Positions 44,059-53,062 of a stretch of DNA of 64,000 nucleotides are shown here, piece by piece. A program made the position numbers and the translations under genes. This DNA comes from GWF2-50-93 sp049297395 (GTDB lineage Bacteria > Verrucomicrobiota > Lentisphaeria > Victivallales > GWF2-50-93). The stretch lies in assembly GCA_049297395.1 (NCBI GenBank), contig JBAQUG010000497.1, positions 5,704 to 69,703 on the forward strand, read 5' to 3'. Within the stretch, counting starts at the first letter, position 1. Each line of letters starts with the position of its first letter. A model generated the notes under the pieces. It saw only the letters and a list, made by a program, of their open reading frames with translations. It was not told where the DNA came from and searched no databases.

Positions 44059-45171
44059 TTATTTTAAACTTTGATACTTACGTCCTTCATATCGTTTATC
44101 CGGCAGGTGAACCAGTTGGCGCAGCACTCTTCCTTCCTGTTTCCTTGTATTCGTGGCGATTGGACCACCGATGCTTCTTCTTTCGATGAAATCAGTAGGG
44201 ACAAGTGTCAGTTTTGGCGGAAGTTTTTCCTGCTCGATCCAGTCGATGATGCAATTCGCGGAAATACGCCCTATCTCCTCGGGATGCTGTTCCACGGTCG
44301 CTATCGGGGGGGTATGATAGATTCCCTCATCGAGGTTCGCATATCCGACAAGGGCGATGTCATCGGGAATGGAGAGTCCTTTTTCAGACGCGGCCTTCGC
44401 AAATCCAATGGCGGCCAGGTCCGAAGGCGCGAAAAAAGCGCTCATCCTGTTCCTGGCGGTGATGAGTTTCCTTCCGGCGTCAAGGCCGGCATCGGCGGAA
44501 TTGTTGGAAGCGCCTTCGTCTATCAGCTCGGGCCTGTAGGGGATGCCGGCCTCAGCCAATGCCGCCTTGTAGCCGAGGAAACGGGGCTGGTATTTTTCAG
44601 TCTTTATTGTTGTCGCTGTCCTTATTGTCCCTATCCTGACATGCCCGAGCGCGATCAGGCGCCGCACTGCATCCTTCGCGCCGGTGAAGTCGTCGCTGGC
44701 GACGGAATGGATCCAGGGTAGTTCATAAGGATGATCGATGTTGACAACAGGTATCTTTATCTTCATGAGATCCTTTTGAGCATCGCCCAGGGGCGAAGGA
44801 AGCGCGACTATGAATCCGCTGACCCTGAACTCCCGGAGCCGCATCAGGATGGCTTTGAACCTCTCATAGTTGCTCATGGTCTGCGTGATAATGACATGAT
44901 AGCTTTTTTCTGAAGCGCTCTTTTCTATTTCATCGAGGATCCTGCCGAAGTAAGAGTTCTGGATTGCGGGGAGGAGCACGGCGATCAGGCGGGTGTTGCT
45001 GCTGCGCAGCGCCTGGACAAATGCGTTCTTCTGGTAGTCGTGGCGTCGGAGAGCCCTCTTTATCTTCTTTCTCAGCTCCGGCCCGACCTCGCCGTTCCGT
45101 CCATGGAGGACATAGCTCACCGCCGCTATGGAGGTTCCGACTTCTTCAGCTATCTGTTTGAGTGTCGCCAT
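44059..45171 (-). CDS. LacI-family transcriptional repressor
   Basis: 370 residues. The N-terminal MATLKQIAEEVGTSIAAVSYVL is the LacI helix-turn-helix, followed by hinge region residues (KNAFVQALRSSNTRLIAVLLP) and the periplasmic-binding-like core (GFIVALPS, GTIRTATTIKTEKYQPRFLGYKAAL, DDIALVGYANLD, TPPIATVEQHPEEIG). No Shine-Dalgarno sequence precedes the start, and a -35 box plus a perfect 16-bp palindrome lie immediately upstream, so the transcript may be leaderless and autorepressed. Target unknown; G4's operon lies downstream on the same strand beyond a 550-nt spacer (its genes lie upstream of this one in transcription terms). Confidence 0.92.
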   Translation of the reverse strand: MATLKQIAEEVGTSIAAVSYVLHGRNGEVGPELRKKIKRALRRHDYQKNAFVQALRSSNTRLIAVLLPAIQNSYFGRILDEIEKSASEKSYHVIITQTMSNYERFKAILMRLREFRVSGFIVALPSPLGDAQKDLMKIKIPVVNIDHPYELPWIHSVASDDFTGAKDAVRRLIALGHVRIGTIRTATTIKTEKYQPRFLGYKAALAEAGIPYRPELIDEGASNNSADAGLDAGRKLITARNRMSAFFAPSDLAAIGFAKAASEKGLSIPDDIALVGYANLDEGIYHTPPIATVEQHPEEIGRISANCIIDWIEQEKLPPKLTLVPTDFIERRSIGGPIATNTRKQEGRVLRQLVHLPDKRYEGRKYQSLK

Positions 45172-45178
45172 GAATGTA

Positions 45179-45205
45179 ACTTAAATATTTAAGTCGATTT
45201 GTCAA
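45179..45205 (-). promoter_or_regulatory. LacI promoter with 16-bp palindromic operator candidate
   Basis: ACTTAAATATTTAAGT at 45179-45194 is a perfect 16-bp palindrome. TTGACA (minus strand, 45205-45200) lies just outside it, so the palindrome occupies the promoter spacer and -10 region, as expected of an autorepression site. A -10 at 17-bp spacing (AAGTTA) is poor and would place transcription start at the ATG. Confidence 0.6.
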
Positions 45206-45722
45206 GAAGCGGTGCTGATTTATTTTATTTTTTCCTGGAGTATGTAGACGGGTAACCGTCAAACTGGGTGACACAGCCTCATTTCGCGTATTAGACTATG
45301 GCGTCCCGAACGCCCAAAACAGCCTCGGGACGCCTCGTGCCGGTTTCGGCGAAACCGGCATACTTCTTACAAGCAGATTCGAATGCCCATAGCCAATACC
45401 AGCTTAACGGCTACGTAAACGCCCTCCGGCAGTGGGTGTATTGAGGCCAATAGGTTTTTTCATGCAACAACAGTATGTTGGGCTTTCCTGCCCTGAGCCT
45501 GTCGAAGGGAGCCCGACAATTCTTAGATAGGCGGGTTAAAACCCACCTTACTTATGAGGCAAAAGCACCCAGCTTAACGCTTACCTCCGGCATTCCGCCC
45601 ACTAGGAAATATGTCTTGAGAATGTCAAGTATTCGTTGGTATAATGTGAAAATATCCACGTTTTGCCAACGTATAACGCGTGTACGGGGATCCCTTGGAT
45701 GGTTTAAGCGGGACCTTAATAG
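45206..45722. other. Repeat-rich non-coding spacer
   Basis: No gene recognised. Contains tandem hairpins at 45301-45359, the CCCTGAGCCTGTCGAAGGG palindrome at 45491-45509 (a sequence dispersed in many environmental genomes), a GGGTT/AACCC hairpin at 45529-45548, two related strings beginning CAGCTTAACG (about 45400 and 45571), and a small ACGTT/AACGT hairpin near 45658. Confidence 0.55.
45301..45359. repeat. Two adjacent perfect hairpins
   Basis: GCGTCCCGA (45301-45309) pairs with TCGGGACGC (45325-45333); 5 nt later GCCGGTTTC pairs with GAAACCGGC across a GGC loop (45339-45359). Both are perfect 9-bp stems. A related CCGGC-AAA-GCCGG occurs at 11739. Confidence 0.65.
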
Positions 45723-48700
45723 TTACTTTATCATGAACTTTACGATCCGCTGGTTGCCGACATCCGCGACATAAAGCCACTCAATTCCTTTTGCGTCCTT
45801 GATCGCGGCAATCCCGGTCGGTTGGCGGAATGACATGCCGTCACGGTCGTCGAGAGTTCCAAACTTGCCATAGGACTTGAGGAATTTACCTTTTGAGTCA
45901 AGACAGACGAAATTGTTTCTGGCGGGTTCGGTCAGCCAGACATGTCCGCTGCTGTCGGTGGTGATCCCGATTGGCTGGCGGAACGGGGTTGAACCATGTC
46001 CCTGGTGCGGATCGAATTTGTCCTGCCAGATGATTTCAGCTTTTTGAGAGAGGCAGGTGACCGAGCGTGTTCCGCCGCCTGCAATGAATATTTTCCCGTC
46101 GGTTCCCAGGTGGAGTCCGTAATCGCCCCATGGCAGGGTGCCGCCGAGATGGATCAGTTTTTCCCTCTTTCCGTCGTCAGGGGAGTATCGGAAAATTGTC
46201 ACAGTCGGTCCGCCAGCTTTAACTTCCGGATCGTCGAGCCGGAGGATCAGTCGCCCGTCGGATTCGACCTCGAGATCTGTAGGCGAGTACGACCAGTTGT
46301 CAAAGAGCGGCTTGTCTCCATTGAGCATTTTGGGTTTGTCCCAGCCGGTTGCGGTTTTCGCGCAGCGGTATACGTTCATGCCTCGGCTGTTGCTGTAGAA
46401 ACCGAAATTGGATGCCAGGTAGATTGAACCGTCCGGCGCCAGCGCGAACGACTGGATATCGGCATTAGGAAGCCCGGGATCATAGGCGATCTCGATGGTA
46501 TCCGGAGTTCCAGGAGTGAGACGCATCAGCTTGTTGTGCGCCAGATAGTAGATCTTTCCACCGTTCACCTTGAGCTGGGTGGTTCCCTTCAAACTTTGTG
46601 TCTGCATTGATGAAAGTCCCGGGATCAGATCGCGTCTCGCTTCCAGTCCATTCCTGAGGATGAAATATTCCCTTGCGACAACACCGTTTGTTTCCTGCTG
46701 GAATCCTATGGCGATGCCAAGATCAGGGCTGATCGCAAGCGCGGTTGCCTTGGCTGGAAGGTTGAAGGACCATGATTTTGCGAATTTCGCATCTGATCCT
46801 CTATCAAAGCAGAGTATGGCCGTACCGTCGGAGTTCGTTGCAAGCATCTTCGAGCCGTCAGGAAAAACTGCGAGCTTCCCAAGCTTTTTAAATTCGTCCG
46901 AGGTAAGGGATTCAATTTCCTTGCCTGATGACGAAAACACTTTGATCCCGTCTGCCGAGACGAGGTAGATGTTGTCCTTTGCGTCCACTGCGCCGCCGGA
47001 GGCGGTGGTGTCCGCCAGCTTGTTGCTCGGCGTGCCGTTGACAGAATAGTCGAATGACATTGTGCCGTCTTCACGGAATTTATAGACGCCTTTCATGTCC
47101 GCAGGTTCGGGGCAGGTGAGATATGGATTGCCCCATTTGTCTATTGCCAGCAGCGAACTTCGCATTCCCGGCACCGGGAATCCGTATCCCCATTCGAGAC
47201 GGAGAAGCCTTCCGGTGTTCGTCTCGTAGAGTGCGGGCTGGGTATGCCATGACATCGCGGCCAGACGCTTGTCCGGAGTGAGCCTCAGTGACCATGTGTC
47301 GAGGTACCTGGGATTGGCAAGCTGCGCCCATCTCGGATCTCCTTCATCAGGCGTGTGGGCAAGATTGAGGGAGAGGCATTTCAGGTAGTTGCCATCCCTG
47401 TCGAAAAGCATTACCTGCTCATGCGACGCAGCCCAGAGATTGCTTTCGGTGTCATATGCCAGATCGGTGATCGTTGAAAGGCGGCCGCGCACGTCGCCGA
47501 TTATCGACTGCAAACCAAGGAAATCGACTTTGGGCGCATCCTTCACATCGGTGAAACCGTGCGGGATCTTGCGTTCGAGAAGGCCGCTCGGGAATCTGCC
47601 GTTGATGTCGTATACTCTGACCAATGATGAGCGCTCGAGATTTCCCTTCGCCTGCCAGAACCGTCCTTCGCCGTAGGCCCTGATGGATTCATTCAGCAGG
47701 CGCATCGCCTCGCGGGCGTCGGGTTCGGAAAGTTCCGGAGCAGTCCGGCGGTAACGCAGATCATTGAGGAGATCCTTGGCGAACGTGATCATCGGGAGGA
47801 GTTTAGCCGATATTTCCGGAGGCACCTCAACAGAACAGTTCTTAATCGAGACATTGCCTCCTTCAGCGCGGAACGAGCGCAGCATGAACGGTTCGAGTTC
47901 GAATGACAATGCCTTTCCGTCCTTGAGGGTGAGAGGTTCGCCGCCTGCGGCAGGGACGACTTTGGAGGCGTTTGCCGTTGAAAGTTCCACCTTCACATTT
48001 TTCGGCAGCCTGTTGACAGCATAGAAATAGAATCCGGGACTGATTTTCAGTTTGTCGGCCTCCTCCTTCTTCACTTCGCGTGTCCAGACTGCGACCGGAT
48101 CGCGCGCCTTTTCGAAAGGAATGAACTTCAATGCTGGCAGCGCGCGGAATTCGCGGAGGAACGGGCTTAAAACCGGAGGTGTGCCGAACATCCATCCGTT
48201 TCCGCCGTTCACAAAGAAGCTGGTGTCGGAATCCGCCATGGCGATGGCGTAGAGCTCGCGTTCATTTATGCCGCTAGGAGAGCTGCAGTCGAAGGCGCAG
48301 TAGCCTTTTTTGCCGCCCAGCTTTTCCCAGTCCAGGTTGTCATTGACCTCGTAGTAGTCGGTATAGATTGAAAAACCGCGGTCACCGAGTCGGGCGACAG
48401 TTTTGACATCCTCCGCATAGAGAGGATCGGACTTTTTGGCATCGCCGACCGGGGTTGAATATCGGCGCCCGTATCCGCCGCCCTGCACGATTACAAATCC
48501 GTCTTCGGCCGCATAGCGGCGGTAGTCCATCCCGATCTCACGCATCTGTCCGAGTATGTCCTGGCTGTAGGCCTCTTTTGGATCCGGACCGAAATAGTTG
48601 AGGAACAGTTTTGCATCCGGTTTAGCCTGCCTGATCCTGTCGCGTAGCCTGCAATGGTAGTTAAATATTTTGTCGCAGCGCCAGCCGATCCACTTTTCAC

Positions 48701-50795
48701 GCGCCGTTCCGGTTAGGAAGTCGAAGCGCTGGCGGAATCTTTTCGGATCTCCCGCCTTGCCGGGAACCTTCATGCCCGTATCCTTTTCAAACTGCGCAAC
48801 TGTCCAGTCGTCATATCCCCAGTTCAGGCTGGGCAGGGCGTTCCATCCCTGCCACTGCCAGGAGAGCATGAGGCGCGTAGAAATTCCCGCGAATGATTCG
48901 CAGTCACCGAGGCGGTCGGCTAGTTCGCCAAAGACGGAAATGTACATGTCCTGGATTTTAGGATGCAGGGCGTTGTAGCCGGCGGCCTTCCACCCGAACG
49001 AAGTCCCGCCATCGCGGTTACGGATGATGTATTCCTCGGCAGTCGGCGCAATATGCAGTATCGATTCCTTCTTTCCATCATTTTCCTTTTCTTCATTCCA
49101 TACGCCCATGATGTGCTTGTCAAACCAGGCCTGTCCGCTGAGATGGAATTCCGCGACATATTTGCCGTGGTATTTTTCGGCCATCAGCGCGACCACCCTT
49201 GTCATGTCGTACGATTCGCTGAAATATCCGTCGAGTATCTTGCTGGGATAGGCGTTGTACTGGTAGACGTTCGCGGTCGGGAACATCAGGTTGGCGCCGA
49301 GATACCTGTTCCATTGGCCCCAGCGGTCGAGAGTGGTCAGATGTTCAATGAGCCCTGCTGGTCCTTCTCCCGCCTTTGCGCCGAAGAAGCGCATCCATCT
49401 GGGTCCCTCCTCGAAATAGAATCCCATGACGCGGCCGCTGGCAGGACCTGATGGACCGTCTGGCAGCGCGGAGTCGACCCTGTCGATCTGTATCTTTGCG
49501 GCGGCCGCCCTGTATCCAGGCACCAGGTTCAGGACCGCGACTACGATTCCTTCTTTCTTAAGAGGATAGAAAAACGCCTCGTGGGTCAGCAGGGAATTTG
49601 TCAGAGGATATTGGTCTCCGGTTTCCACGCCACCGGTCAAAGTGATGCCATTTCTGCCATCGGCGCCATCGTTGGTCCAGAATCCCATGCTGCGCCGCTC
49701 GTCGTCGGGATAAGTGACTCTCAAACGGTAAAGATGGTCCGTGTCCGGCAGGTCAAACTTATAGGAGAATCCATCGGTAGCCCAGTGATCCGACGTTCCT
49801 TTCCCAGACGATTCACGGTACTTGCCAAATGGCGATTCGACAATTCTGCTTTCGCCGTCCTTTTCAAAAAATGTCTTGTCCTTTTCGACGGACTTTCCGT
49901 TGATGGTCTGGTTCACGCAGTCGATTTCAACAACCGTAGAAGTCTTTAGTTCGGCGGCCGGCGCCGGCGGATTCTTCGTGTCGATCACGATGAACATCCC
50001 GGCCTTGAGATCGGCGGGCCGTGAAAGTTTCTCCCCGGACTTGATGAGGAGCTGGAAGACTCCCTGCTGTGGGAACTCTATTTCAACTTCCTTTGAGATC
50101 GGTTCGGCGCTTACGGGGAACTCCACTGTTCCGCATGGAGTGATCTCCTTGGTGTTCTCATTGCGGACGACGAGATCGTAGGATGCAGGGACCGTGGTTC
50201 CGCCGGAAAACGAAATCCTGATCTTTGTGCCGGCGCGGACGACGTTGTGGCCGACACCGGTTGCGCGGATGCAGCCTGCAGCTTCACCGTCCGTGCTTCT
50301 AAGCTCCCACTTGCTCGGCAGTGCTCCTGGAAAGCCCAGGCGGCGGATCCGGAGGGTATGCTTCCCTTCCTTTAGATAGAGGTTGGCCTCCTTCCACCAG
50401 GTGCCTTTTTCCCCTTTCCGGGATGCCAGGTCACTGTCTTCCTTATGCGAATATGTCAGGAGGAAAAGAATCCTGCCATCGAGGTAGATATCCCGGCTCC
50501 AGCCTGAGACGCCGTCTTTCTCCATCAGTTCGAACCAGCCGGATTTGGCGATAGTGAAATCATATTCGACCCAGCCGCCGGCGCCAAGGATGGTTCCCGC
50601 AACCTTCTGATCCTCCATCGACGAGATCCAGCCCTTCACTCCTGGCTTGAGCAATGCTGCAGGCCATTCCAGTTCCGAACGGTCATAGCTCCAGACATCG
50701 CGGGTGATGACAGGTTTTGTCTCAGCACCCTGAGGGTATACGGCAGATGCTGAAAGGAACACTGATGCAGCGATCATCAACGCTTTTTTTATCAT
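45723..50795 (-). CDS. Giant secreted protein G4: TIM-barrel-like core fused to beta-propeller
   Basis: 1,690 residues, the longest protein here. Signal peptide MIKKALMIAASVFLSASAVY. Up to about residue 1,080 it follows the G-family plan and is closest to G2: jelly-roll (GWFELMEKDGVSGW), Ig-like, sugar-binding-like (YPDDERRS), TIM-barrel-like core (LNWGYDDWTVAQFEKDTG near 657, EKWIGWRCDK), beta domain (YFYAVNRLPKNVKVEL) and helical spacer (EGRFWQAKGNL). From about 1,085 (IIGDVRGRLSTITDLAYD) to the end it is an NHL/SMP-30-type propeller homologous to the separate protein at 5626-7296 and replaces the C-terminal WLNGE module. The start lies 1 nt after the GH29 stop, so translation is probably coupled. 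Last gene of its operon. Confidence 0.86.
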   Translation of the reverse strand: MIKKALMIAASVFLSASAVYPQGAETKPVITRDVWSYDRSELEWPAALLKPGVKGWISSMEDQKVAGTILGAGGWVEYDFTIAKSGWFELMEKDGVSGWSRDIYLDGRILFLLTYSHKEDSDLASRKGEKGTWWKEANLYLKEGKHTLRIRRLGFPGALPSKWELRSTDGEAAGCIRATGVGHNVVRAGTKIRISFSGGTTVPASYDLVVRNENTKEITPCGTVEFPVSAEPISKEVEIEFPQQGVFQLLIKSGEKLSRPADLKAGMFIVIDTKNPPAPAAELKTSTVVEIDCVNQTINGKSVEKDKTFFEKDGESRIVESPFGKYRESSGKGTSDHWATDGFSYKFDLPDTDHLYRLRVTYPDDERRSMGFWTNDGADGRNGITLTGGVETGDQYPLTNSLLTHEAFFYPLKKEGIVVAVLNLVPGYRAAAAKIQIDRVDSALPDGPSGPASGRVMGFYFEEGPRWMRFFGAKAGEGPAGLIEHLTTLDRWGQWNRYLGANLMFPTANVYQYNAYPSKILDGYFSESYDMTRVVALMAEKYHGKYVAEFHLSGQAWFDKHIMGVWNEEKENDGKKESILHIAPTAEEYIIRNRDGGTSFGWKAAGYNALHPKIQDMYISVFGELADRLGDCESFAGISTRLMLSWQWQGWNALPSLNWGYDDWTVAQFEKDTGMKVPGKAGDPKRFRQRFDFLTGTAREKWIGWRCDKIFNYHCRLRDRIRQAKPDAKLFLNYFGPDPKEAYSQDILGQMREIGMDYRRYAAEDGFVIVQGGGYGRRYSTPVGDAKKSDPLYAEDVKTVARLGDRGFSIYTDYYEVNDNLDWEKLGGKKGYCAFDCSSPSGINERELYAIAMADSDTSFFVNGGNGWMFGTPPVLSPFLREFRALPALKFIPFEKARDPVAVWTREVKKEEADKLKISPGFYFYAVNRLPKNVKVELSTANASKVVPAAGGEPLTLKDGKALSFELEPFMLRSFRAEGGNVSIKNCSVEVPPEISAKLLPMITFAKDLLNDLRYRRTAPELSEPDAREAMRLLNESIRAYGEGRFWQAKGNLERSSLVRVYDINGRFPSGLLERKIPHGFTDVKDAPKVDFLGLQSIIGDVRGRLSTITDLAYDTESNLWAASHEQVMLFDRDGNYLKCLSLNLAHTPDEGDPRWAQLANPRYLDTWSLRLTPDKRLAAMSWHTQPALYETNTGRLLRLEWGYGFPVPGMRSSLLAIDKWGNPYLTCPEPADMKGVYKFREDGTMSFDYSVNGTPSNKLADTTASGGAVDAKDNIYLVSADGIKVFSSSGKEIESLTSDEFKKLGKLAVFPDGSKMLATNSDGTAILCFDRGSDAKFAKSWSFNLPAKATALAISPDLGIAIGFQQETNGVVAREYFILRNGLEARRDLIPGLSSMQTQSLKGTTQLKVNGGKIYYLAHNKLMRLTPGTPDTIEIAYDPGLPNADIQSFALAPDGSIYLASNFGFYSNSRGMNVYRCAKTATGWDKPKMLNGDKPLFDNWSYSPTDLEVESDGRLILRLDDPEVKAGGPTVTIFRYSPDDGKREKLIHLGGTLPWGDYGLHLGTDGKIFIAGGGTRSVTCLSQKAEIIWQDKFDPHQGHGSTPFRQPIGITTDSSGHVWLTEPARNNFVCLDSKGKFLKSYGKFGTLDDRDGMSFRQPTGIAAIKDAKGIEWLYVADVGNQRIVKFMIK

Positions 50796-50796
50796 A

Positions 50797-53031
50797 TCAC
50801 CGGGCTTTCATCTTTATGTCTTCCATGTCGTTTATCCGGCATGTGAACCAGTTGGCACAGCTGCCGCGATGACATTTGACGAGGAGGATATTGCTTCCTT
50901 TCCTGAGGTGTATTTCCGCCGGGCCGGGCTTCCATCCGTTGAACTGCGAACCGTCCTCGGCCATGGCCGAAGCTGGACGGCATCCGGCGAGGGGACTGCC
51001 ATTGATCCAGGCTTTCGCCCACCAGTCGCAGCCGATAAGAAGGAGAGCCTTGCATTCCTTTGAGCTTATAATTTCCGTCCTGGCATAGCATACCCCGCTG
51101 TGCCTGGAACCGCAGCGGTATGGAAAGTCGACACCAATGTCCGAATGTTCGCCTTCGCGAAGCTTGGAATGCTGCCACCTGACTTTATCTTTTCCAATTC
51201 CCTGATAGGATTTTTTCAAGTCGAATTCCTTCTCCGGGGGGAAAACCGTGGACATTGCCTTGCGAACTTCGCAGACAGGAGCCTGCGGCCCGAATGCCGT
51301 GGGGAACGGTCCGATGGTCAACCAGTTCTCTGAAGGAATGGGTTTCCAATGGGGCGTGACTTTCAGAGCGTAGATTCCGAGTTTCTCAATTGATTTTATC
51401 AACAGCCTGTGATGTCCATGTGAAAGGTGCTTGTTCTCCAGGATTACAGTATCAGGGCATCCTCCGTAACGCAGGAGGCCCACAGGTTTCATCAGATCAC
51501 CGTCAAGACGTATCTCAATGGAAGATGCTTTTTTCGTGATCAGTCCGACGGCTATGTCGTAGACCCCGTCCGCCGGCACTGCAATATTCAAAATTGGAAA
51601 CAGGCTTTCCGGCAATGAAAAAACAGTCCGTCCAGTCCAGCCCGGACACCATTTGGACGAGTCGGAGCCGACAAGGGTTCTGGAATTTTGGATGAGAATT
51701 TTAAGCGGCCTCCCCTCTATGACAGGAGGTTCGGGCGGTGAAAAACGGTCGCTGTCCTGGCCGAGTACCGGAGCCTCCCCCTTTTTCATGCGGATACCGT
51801 TCCTGGCATGGCCTAGCGTATCGGCGGGGATGCCGAAAGTCTTTGATTTAATGGAAAGAACCTCAGGTAGATTGTCATGGGAGATCTTAGGCAGGCCGCC
51901 AACATCTATTGTCATGTCCGATTCCGTTTTTATTTTCAGTTCTGAATAGCCTTCCAGGATGCAGGCTTCGAAATTCCTGGAATTGAGACCTTCCAGCCGG
52001 ATGTTTTTTCCTGTGTTTCTGGAAATGAAGAAGAAGGCCTTCTGTCCTTTTGATGTTACCGGACCACAGGCGTGGTTGGCTTCGCTGTATGCGGTGCGCT
52101 GCGTGCCGTAAATGGCGTCGCCGTTTGTCTTGAGCCATTTCCCTATTGTCTCGAGTCGTTTTGTAAATTCGGGCTGGATCGTGCCATCGGCCTTTGGGCC
52201 GACATTGAGGAGGAGGTTTCCTTCAAAGCGTGCCGCGTAGATGAGGCAGTCAATTACTTCCTGCGGGGATTTGAAATTCCTGTCCGAAGGGTTGTATCCC
52301 CAGCTTTGATTGAGGGTCATGCATGCCTCCCAGCGCTGTCCGGCCGCCGGTGCGGTGACGTGCTGCTCTGGCGTGATGAAATCCTCATGAAGACCCGAGC
52401 GATCATTGATCAATATGTCGGGCTGTAGACGGCGGACCATTGCATTCAGCTCCCTGGAGCGCCAGTATTTCGCCTGCATTTTGTCGTCCTGCATCCCCGG
52501 TACGACTGCGCCGTCATACCAGAGCATGTCTATCCTGCCGTAATTGCCCATGATTTCACGGACCTGTGCATGGGATTCCTTCACCATTGCCGCCCAGCCC
52601 TTGGGATCGGCTGTGGGTCCAGTAAGGATTGCAGGCCATTGCCAGCTCATGACAGAATGATACAGTCCGATCCGGAGCCCGGCCCTGCGGCATGCGTCGA
52701 CGAATTCCCTCACGAAGTCGCGTCCCGCCGCAGTTTTTACGGAATTGTAGTCGCTCACCTTGCTGTCATACATTGCGAATCCGTCATGATGCCTGGTAGT
52801 GAATACCATGTACTTCGCACCGGCCCTTACTGCGAGATCCGCCCATTCTTCGGCATTGAACTTATCGGGGGGATTGAACTGTTCTGTGAGCCTGTTGTAT
52901 TCCGGCTTCGGGATCTTCTCCTTGAACATCACCCATTCCCCGCGCCCCCATATCGAGTAGATCCCCCAGTGTACGAATATTCCGAATTTTGCTTCATTGA
53001 ACCAAGACTGTCCCGTCTTTCGATTTTCCAT
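50797..53031 (-). CDS. GH29 alpha-L-fucosidase with C-terminal WLNGE-type module, no signal peptide
   Basis: 744 residues. The N-terminal 330 residues are a GH29 catalytic domain: WFNEAKFGIFVHWGIYSIWG, KYMVFTTRHHDGFAMYDS, LYHSVMSWQW and GRIDMLWYDG with Asp173 as nucleophile; LLNVGPKADGTI is a further family hallmark. A linker and beta domains follow, and the final 180 residues (LTIGPFPTAFG, PPEKEFDLKKSYQG, CDWWAKAWINGSP, LVKCHRG) are the module shared with G1, G2, G5 and the heparinase-like protein. Those carriers are secreted, whereas this protein begins directly with its catalytic domain, so its location is unclear. It would release fucose from glycans or their fragments. Between a pseudopilin and G4 in one operon. 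Confidence 0.9.
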   Translation of the reverse strand: MENRKTGQSWFNEAKFGIFVHWGIYSIWGRGEWVMFKEKIPKPEYNRLTEQFNPPDKFNAEEWADLAVRAGAKYMVFTTRHHDGFAMYDSKVSDYNSVKTAAGRDFVREFVDACRRAGLRIGLYHSVMSWQWPAILTGPTADPKGWAAMVKESHAQVREIMGNYGRIDMLWYDGAVVPGMQDDKMQAKYWRSRELNAMVRRLQPDILINDRSGLHEDFITPEQHVTAPAAGQRWEACMTLNQSWGYNPSDRNFKSPQEVIDCLIYAARFEGNLLLNVGPKADGTIQPEFTKRLETIGKWLKTNGDAIYGTQRTAYSEANHACGPVTSKGQKAFFFISRNTGKNIRLEGLNSRNFEACILEGYSELKIKTESDMTIDVGGLPKISHDNLPEVLSIKSKTFGIPADTLGHARNGIRMKKGEAPVLGQDSDRFSPPEPPVIEGRPLKILIQNSRTLVGSDSSKWCPGWTGRTVFSLPESLFPILNIAVPADGVYDIAVGLITKKASSIEIRLDGDLMKPVGLLRYGGCPDTVILENKHLSHGHHRLLIKSIEKLGIYALKVTPHWKPIPSENWLTIGPFPTAFGPQAPVCEVRKAMSTVFPPEKEFDLKKSYQGIGKDKVRWQHSKLREGEHSDIGVDFPYRCGSRHSGVCYARTEIISSKECKALLLIGCDWWAKAWINGSPLAGCRPASAMAEDGSQFNGWKPGPAEIHLRKGSNILLVKCHRGSCANWFTCRINDMEDIKMKAR

Positions 53032-53062
53032 GTCTGATTATTCTATCCTTTTCATTAAGATA

